A DNA stretch of 64,000 nucleotides, from positions 36,135-100,134 of the forward strand of contig JANSXP010000020.1 of NCBI GenBank assembly GCA_024742875.1, written 5' to 3'. The stretch comes from Planctomycetaceae bacterium (lineage in GTDB: Bacteria > Planctomycetota > Planctomycetia > Planctomycetales > Planctomycetaceae). The notes under the pieces were generated by a model. That model ran no database searches. It worked only from the letters and a program-made list of their open reading frames with translations, and had not been told where the DNA came from. Numbering within the stretch: the first letter of the stretch is position 1; each line of letters begins with the position of its first letter. The position numbers and the translations under genes are program-made. Below are positions 53,420-61,200 of the stretch, piece after piece.

Positions 53420-54856
53420 ATGACAAAACGCATCAATCGACGAACCACCCTGAAAGGCATGGGAGGAGCCACGATCGGCCTGCCCCTGCTGGAGGAAATG
53501 AGGGCCACTGCTTCACTGACAGGGGCGGCGCTGGCGGCGGCCAGCGACGTTCCCGTGCGGGCCTTCAACGTCTTTTTCGGACTGGGCATTCCCGCACCAC
53601 TGCAGCAGGAGGGCTTCGACGGTGTGCTGGAACCACTCAAGCCACTGCGTGACAAGCTGCTGATCCTGCGGGGTGTGGACCACGTGCGGGCTGATCAGAA
53701 TGGAATTAACGCCCACTTCGATGGCGCCTCCGCCGCCTTCACAGCAGAAGCACCCGATGGCGAAGCGCGCGCCGGCGGCCCCTCCATTGATCAGGTCGTG
53801 CGACATGCGCACTACACGAACGGGCTGCCGGACGGCATGGTACCCACGCTCAATGCGGGCACCTTCTTTCGTCGCAGCCGCGTGAGTCGGTACGTGCACA
53901 GCTACAATCAGGACGGAACCGTGGCGGCCACCATGCAGGAACGCCCCCGGGACGTCTTTGACCGCGTCTTTGGCTCTTTGTCTCTGTCCACAGGCGACAG
54001 CGACGCCCGCGAAAAACGCATCAAGCGGAGCATTCTGGATTCTGTGGTTGATCAGTACCGCTTCTACACGGGCGAACGGTCTCCTCTGGGAAACGCGTCA
54101 CGAGCTCGCGTGGCTGATCATCTGGATCGCATTCGCGAATATGAGCAGCGGGCCTTCCACATGAAAGACAGCCCCAAAGGCGGCGCCAGTCTGCCGCCGC
54201 GTTCCCGCCTGGCTCACGGCGGAGCAGCAGACCCTGGCGGCCAGGGCATCGACATGCCGCTGGAAGACCTCGTGCAGGAATGGCGATTGCTAGCCGACCT
54301 GTATGCTCTGGCCATCCAGACAGACCGAGTGCGGTTTGGCTCACTCACGTTCCTGGCCGCCGGAGAACGTTTGCGGATCACGGGTGACTACCGCTATGAC
54401 GGCCGACTCGTGTATCAGTTCGATGATGCCAGACAATTGAACGCATCAGGCGACGCTGGCTGCAGTCATGAATGGTGGCATCGCTTCAATGAGAAGAAAA
54501 AGAATGAGCAGCTGCGGGCGCACGCGCACATGAAGCTGCGGGAAGTCGCCTACTTTCTGAGCCGACTGGCCGAGGACGACTGTCGAGATGCCAACGGAAA
54601 GACGATCCTCGAAAACTCGATGATCACCGTCTCGACCGAATCGGGCGATGGCCGACACAACGATGTGAAGCGCGAACTGTCCGGCGTGTTTCATGCGATC
54701 ACGCCCGCCAATGGGCGGTTCCGCACGGGCGGCATTGAAGACGTGAATGCGGAGGGGATCGACGTCTACAACACGATGCTGACCGCGATGGGCTCCCGCC
54801 AGCTGTTGGGGAGCAAGGACCACAAAACGCAGATGATCGACGCCATCCGCGTCTAG
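53420..54856 (+). CDS. DUF1552-family protein with Tat-like signal
   Basis: A 478-residue protein. Its N-terminus INRRTTLKGMGGATIGLPLLEEM has the twin-arginine-like leader common to DUF1552 proteins. The body shows family segments NVFFGLGIPAPLQ, DQNGINAHFDGASAAFTAEA, GGPSIDQVV, QERPRDVFDRVFG and ISTESGDGRHNDVKR (here VSTESGDGRHND). It follows the DUF1592 gene as its usual partner. ATG 53420 has GGAAAG upstream, with a GTG six bases earlier as alternative. The function of the pair is unknown; the haem domains in the partner suggest a periplasmic redox process (inference). Confidence 0.9.
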   Translation: MTKRINRRTTLKGMGGATIGLPLLEEMRATASLTGAALAAASDVPVRAFNVFFGLGIPAPLQQEGFDGVLEPLKPLRDKLLILRGVDHVRADQNGINAHFDGASAAFTAEAPDGEARAGGPSIDQVVRHAHYTNGLPDGMVPTLNAGTFFRRSRVSRYVHSYNQDGTVAATMQERPRDVFDRVFGSLSLSTGDSDAREKRIKRSILDSVVDQYRFYTGERSPLGNASRARVADHLDRIREYEQRAFHMKDSPKGGASLPPRSRLAHGGAADPGGQGIDMPLEDLVQEWRLLADLYALAIQTDRVRFGSLTFLAAGERLRITGDYRYDGRLVYQFDDARQLNASGDAGCSHEWWHRFNEKKKNEQLRAHAHMKLREVAYFLSRLAEDDCRDANGKTILENSMITVSTESGDGRHNDVKRELSGVFHAITPANGRFRTGGIEDVNAEGIDVYNTMLTAMGSRQLLGSKDHKTQMIDAIRV

Positions 54857-55211
54857 CCGTTGCTCAACAGCTAACCGATTGTTCTGCTGTGACGGCATTC
54901 AGGCCAGCCAACGGCCGCTCAATTCCTTAAAACGCAACGCAGCTGGCAGGTTGTCAGCTGCGTTGTTTTACGCGCGCTGGAACATTTGAACACCCCCAGA
55001 GAACGGTTCACGGGAATGCCCCCACATCAAGCCTGGCACGCGGCAAATTCCAGGATTACCGGCAGGCACCTGAGCCAGTCAGGATAATTTGCAGAAGATT
55101 AATAACCGGCGGGTTGTGAATTCAATTTCACCCCTATTTTGCCTAAGACGCGTACTTGCAACCTCCATGCACTACTCAGATCTGCACAAAAACACAGGTG
55201 GAGTATCTCCC
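54857..55211. other. 355-base intergenic region
   Basis: It holds the terminator of the DUF1592/DUF1552 unit at 54929-54969 and the leader of the giant surface-protein gene. The SD GGTGGAG lies at about 55197-55203, eight bases before the ATG. The stretch 55070-55150 is relatively A/T-rich and is the likely promoter region, but no convincing -35/-10 pair can be named. Confidence 0.6.
54929..54969 (+). terminator. Rho-independent terminator after the DUF1552 gene
   Basis: CAACGCAGCTG (54935-54945) pairs perfectly with CAGCTGCGTTG (54955-54965) around a nine-base loop. TTTT follows, and AAAA precedes the left arm. Confidence 0.85.
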
Positions 55212-58200
55212 ATGATCTCACGGCGAAATCGTTTTCAGTCTCTCGTCACTGACATCCTGCAGCGAAGTCGAGTCTCAAGAAAACGGAAGTCGCAGCGGCG
55301 TGAGCCGCAACATGGTGTGGAGATCATGGAGAGCCGCGCCCTGCTGTCGGCCACCAGTTTTGTGATCAACGAAATACATGCGGATCCGGAGGGCAGTGTT
55401 GACGGTGATGCTAACGGGGATGGGACACGCGACGGGTCTCAGGACGAATTTGTCGAACTAGTCAACGTGGGTGGCACGAACGTCAATATCGGTGGTTTCA
55501 CAATCAGCGATGCAGTGGGCGTGCGTCATACATTTCCGGCCGACACGATCGTGGCTCCCGGCCAGGCGGTTGTGGTTTTTGGAGGCGGAACGCCGACGGG
55601 AGGCTTTGGGGGCTCTATCGTACAAACTGCCAGCGAAGGCTTTCTGGGACTGAACAACGGTGGGGACACAGTCACTTTCAGTGATGGCACCGACTCCATT
55701 ACGGAGACCTACGGTAGCGAGGGTGGCAACGACGAATCTTTGACTCGCAATCCGGATCTCACCGGTGCGTTTGCCGGACACCAGTCCGTCACGGCTGGCG
55801 TTCGCTTTTCGCCCGGATTCCAGAACGACGGCACCACACCATTTTCCGCCGATGACCCGCCGATTGACATTGTCATCGACTACCGATTCGACACGGCCAA
55901 TTTCTTCGATCCGAATACGGCCGACGGTCAGGCGGCCCGTGAGATTCTGGAGGCTGCCGCGGGCGTCCTGGAATCACGCATCTTTGACGCGCTGTCCGCC
56001 ATTGAGCCAGGCGGTGGCAACACGTGGACGGCCTTCTTTTCCAACCCAGCCACTGGCAGCACAGACAACATCGTCGACCTGGAGATCCCGGAGAACGAAA
56101 TTCTGATCTTCGCCGGAGCGCGGGAACTGGGCGGCAGCACACTGGGGCGCGGGGGTCCAGGCGGACTGTCCGGCATGGGCACCAGTGACTTCATCGGTGA
56201 TCTGTTTCGTGATCAGCCCACGGCGGGCGATGCCACCACGGCGAATCGCATGGACTTTGGTCCCTGGGGCGGCTCCATCACATTCGACACCTCCACCAAC
56301 TGGCACTTTGGCGAGGATGCTCCTGGTGGCGGCACGTTTGATTTCTTCAGCGTGGCCATCCATGAGCTCGGTCATGTGATGGGCGTGGGAACTGCGGACT
56401 CGTGGCGCAACCTGATCACCGGCGGTGTGTTCACCGGGGCCGCAGCTGTTGCCGATCAGGGCGGAAACGTGCCGGTCACCAGCGACAGCGGACACTGGGC
56501 AGCCGGAACCAGCAGTTCCCTGCTGGGTGTGGCAGGATCCTCTCAGGAAGCCTCGATGTCGCCATCAATCGGCAGCGGTACCCGCAAGCTGTTCACAGAG
56601 CTGGACTTCGCCGGACTGGATGACCTGGGCTGGGATGTCACTACGCCCGCCAATCCCACGGTGATCAACATTCAAAGTGACAACGTGACAGAAGTCGCCG
56701 AAGGCGGTGCGACGGACACACTCGAGATTTCACTCAGCCGCTACACCAACTCCGACGTCACCGTCACGCTGACACCGTCAAATGACGAAATCGATCTGGG
56801 CAGCGGGGCCGGCGTAGCACACGTCGTAACATTCACAGCTGCCAGTGGCACGCTGTCAAAAACTGTGACCGTCACGGCTGTCGACGATAGTGATGCAGAG
56901 GGTTTGCACAACGCCACCATTAGCTTCACCGTGGCGAGCAGTGATTCCGCGTTCGACGGTCTAACCTCACCTGATGTCCCAGTCAGCATTCAGGACAATG
57001 ACTCCGCCCCGGCCAACATCTGGATTAATGAAATCCATTACGACAATGACGGCACCGACGTGGACGAATTCGTGGAGATTGCCGGGGCGGCCGGGACCAA
57101 TCTGTCCGGATTCAGCATTGTGCTCTACAACGGAAACAACGGAGCGTCCTACGGCACCATTGATCTGTCAGGAGTTATTGATGATGAAAACAGCTCGGGA
57201 TTTGGTGCGCTGGAGTTCCTGCGGGCCAATATCCAAAACGGGGCACCGGATGGATTGGCGCTGGTTGACAACAACGACAACTCGATTCTCAGTTTTCTCA
57301 GCTACGAGGGAACCTTCACAGCGACGAACGGGCCTGCCAATGGCATGACGTCGGTTGACATCGGCGTTTCAGAGGGTGGTGGAACCCTGGTCGGTCAGTC
57401 GCTGCAGCGCGACAATTCCAACTTCGCTCCCGCGAGTGACAATCCATGGACCGGCCCGCTGGACGACAGTCCCGGATCACTGAATGTGATCCCCGGCCCT
57501 GAGTTGTCGATTGCAGCGACGGACGCCGACAAAGCAGAAGGCAATTCCGGCACAGAGAACTTCACCTTCACGGTTACGCGCGGCGGTGATACGGCCGTCG
57601 CCGCCAGCGTGGACTACGCTGTCACGGGTACTGGTGGCAACGCGGCGGATGCCAATGACTTTGCCGGCATGATGCTGCCATCCGGCACTGTCAATTTTGC
57701 AGCCGGGGAAACGACAATGGTTGTGGAAATCCCGGTCTCCGGAGACACAGACATTGAAGCAGACGAGACATTTGACGTCACGCTGAGTAACCCGTCAGCG
57801 GGTGCCTCAATCGCCACGGCCACAGCCGGTGGTACCATTCAAAACGACGACGCGGCTGCCCCCGAATTTGCCATTGCCGCTGCAGATGCCGTCAAAGCCG
57901 AGGGGGATTCCGGGGTGACAGCGTTTACCTTTACGGTCACACGCAGCGGTGTCACCACCGGCGCCGACACACTCGACTTTGCTGTGACCGGTGGTGCCAC
58001 CGATCCCGCACAGGGAACAGACTTTGATGGCGGCAGCTTCCCAGCCGGGAGCGTGAGTTTTGCCGATGGCGAAACCACGCAGACGATCATCGTCAATGTG
58101 ACGGGTGATACCGACATTGAACCGGACGAGTCATTCATCGTGACTTTGTCCAATCCCTCGCGAGGAACCATTGATCCTGCCACAGCAGACGGTGTGATTC

Positions 58201-61200
58201 AGGATGATGACACACCAGCCGCGAATGTCTGGATCAACGAATTCCACTACGACAACGCCGGGGGAGATGTTGATGAATTCGTCGAAGTCGCCGGTGAGGC
58301 AGGCATCGACCTGACGGGCTACACCATCGTTCTTTACAACGGCAGCAATGGGGCAAGCTACGGTACCATCGATCTGGCAGGAACGATCGACAACGAAAAC
58401 TCAAGCGGTTTCGGAGCATTGCACTTCCTGCAGTCAGGCCTGCAGAACGGAGCGCCAGATGGACTCGCTCTGGTTGACAACGTGGGGCGCGTACTCCAGT
58501 TCGTCAGCTATGAGGGACAACTGACAGCAACCGACGGGCCTGCAAACGGACTCACATCGGAAGACGTGGGAGTGGCTGAGACCTCATCGACGCCGGCTGG
58601 AGTCTCCCTGCAGCGAGACAACAGCGCTCCCTCGCCTGCGGCCGACAACCCGTGGAAAGGGCCGTTTGAAGACAGCCCGGGAGACCTTAACACGATCCCC
58701 GCGCCGACTTACGTCATTACCGCTGTGGACGCTGTCAAAGCCGAAGGTGATGCCGACACCACCACGTTTCTGTTTAGTGTGACGCGTAACGGCGATGCAA
58801 CTGCAGTTGGCAGTGTGGACTTCGCCGTCACGGGTGACACAGCGAACCCGGCCGACGCCAACGATTTCGAGGGAATGATCCTGCCGTCGGGCACCGTTAA
58901 CTTTGCGGCCGATGACACTTCTGAAACTATCGCCATTGCGGTGACCGGTGATGTGGACATCGAGCCTGACGAAGGATTCGTGGTCACACTCAGCAACCCC
59001 TCTGCGGGTTCCTCCATCACCACCGCCACCGCCGCCGGTACTATTCAGAATGACGACTCTGCCCCGGAGGCCATCACGGTCACCATCACGGAAGCGAGTG
59101 TCAGCGAGAATGGGGGCACCTCGGCGGGTACAGTCACCATTCCGTCGGCCGCTGCCGGCGACCTTGTCATCACACTGGCCAGTGATGACACGTCCGAAGC
59201 GACAGTACCGACCTCGGTCACGATTGCTGATGGGCAGACCAGCGCCAGCTTCACCGTCACCGCTGTGGACGATGCCCTGCTGGACGGCACGCAAACTGTC
59301 ACGGTCACGGCCTCGGCCACCGGCTTCACGAGCGGCGACGACTCGCTGGACATCACGGACGACGAGTTTGAATCCACCGAGCTGTTTCTTAACGAGATCA
59401 TGATTGATCCAACGGAAGCGTCCGATACGTCACGGGAGTACATCGAACTTCGCGGCGATGCGAACGGCTTCCTGCCGGCCGACACCTACCTGGTACTCCT
59501 CGAAGGTGACTCGACGTCCAATCCCGGCAATATCGACCACGTCTTTGAACTGGGTGGCATGCAGTTTGGGGCCAACGGTCTTTTGGTGCTGCTGCAGGCC
59601 GGCACGCCCTACTCCCCCGCCTCCCTGGCCAATACCGTCACGGCTACGGGCAGTGGCTGGGGAACCGATTTTTCCAGTCGCACGACGGACATTGAAAACG
59701 GCAGCGTCACCTTCCTGCTGATACAGTCCGCCACAGCGCCCACGCCGGATGCCGACGCCGACGACAATGATGACGGCACCCTGAATGCCAACAGCTGGAC
59801 CATTCGTGACGGCATCGGCAACATCGACGGCGGCCCCAGCGACACGGCCTATGCGGCCATCAACGTCAGCGGCAACGGCAATGGCCTGACACCGGCCGGT
59901 TCTCTGCTGATCGACATCTCCGCACAGGACGTCGACAGCCCCTATCACCCTGACTACCTGGCGAGAATTGGCAATTCCACCGGCTCCACTGCAGCCGACT
60001 GGGTGCTGCCGGAGGTTGATGGCGCTGCGCCTGACTACACCCTGGCACTCGGCGCCACCGTGCCAGCACACCTGGGCGGTGCGCCACTGAATCATCTGGG
60101 AGCGACCAATACCTTCGTTCCGCCCGATGCGCTGTTCGTAACGATCGATTTAGACAGCTTCTCTGAAAATGGCGGCACCACGACGGCCACGGTACGCCGC
60201 ACACAGGCCGACATTTCCTCTGACCTGGTCGTCACGCTTACCAGCAGTGACACCACAGAAGCCACTGTGCCGACGAGTGTGACCATTCCCGCCAATGCCG
60301 CGACTGCAACGTTTACCATCACTGGCGTGGATGACGCTCTGCTGGATGGCACGCAGACCGTGACAGTCACCGCCTCAAGCGGAAGCTTTGCAGACGGCAC
60401 GGATACTGTCGATGTGACGGACGATGAAGCCCAGTCGCTGGTGGTCACACCACTGGCCCTGACCGTCACCGAGGGTGGTTCAGCAACGTTTGACGTTTCG
60501 CTTGGTGTTGAGCCCACCGCTGACGTCACAGTGACTCTGGCCATTGCGGGAGACGGCGATCTGACGCTCGGCACAGCTGAGCTGACATTCACTCCGGGCA
60601 ACTTTGGCACACCGCAGCAGGTTACGGTCAACGCGGCTGAAGACATTGACCTGACAGACGGCACGGCGACCGTCACGGTGTCGTCAGCTGGAGCTGGCAG
60701 TGTGGACGTGGCGATCACCGAAGATGACAACGACACGCTGTCGCTGGTCGTGGATCCCGGCGCACTGACCGTCACCGAAGGCAGCGCCGGCACGCTGAAC
60801 GTGTCTCTGTCCCACCAGCCAGATGCTGACGTCACCGTCTCCCTGTCGATTGCCGGTGACGGTGATCTGACGATCGGGTCTGCCACCACACTCACCTTCA
60901 CGTCCGCTAACTTCAGCACCACTCAGGCCGTCACAGTCAACGCGGCCGAAGATGCCGACACGGCCGATGGCGTTGCCACGCTCACCGTCGCGTCGGCCGG
61001 GCTTACCAGCATCGACGTCCCTGTCAGTGAAAGCGACAATGACGCGCCAGCGTCGGGACTGCTGCTGAACGAAATCCTGTTCAACCCACCCAGTGGTGAC
61101 TCTCCCAACGAATATATCGAACTGCGAGGCACCCCCAACGGCATCATTAATCCGGGCACTTACCTGGTCAACATCGAAGGTGACGACACCGACCCCGGCG

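Noticed and set aside
55035..55060. Possible sigma54 promoter (TGGCAC near 55036)
   Set aside because: The -24-like element is present but no TTGC element occurs at the required spacing.
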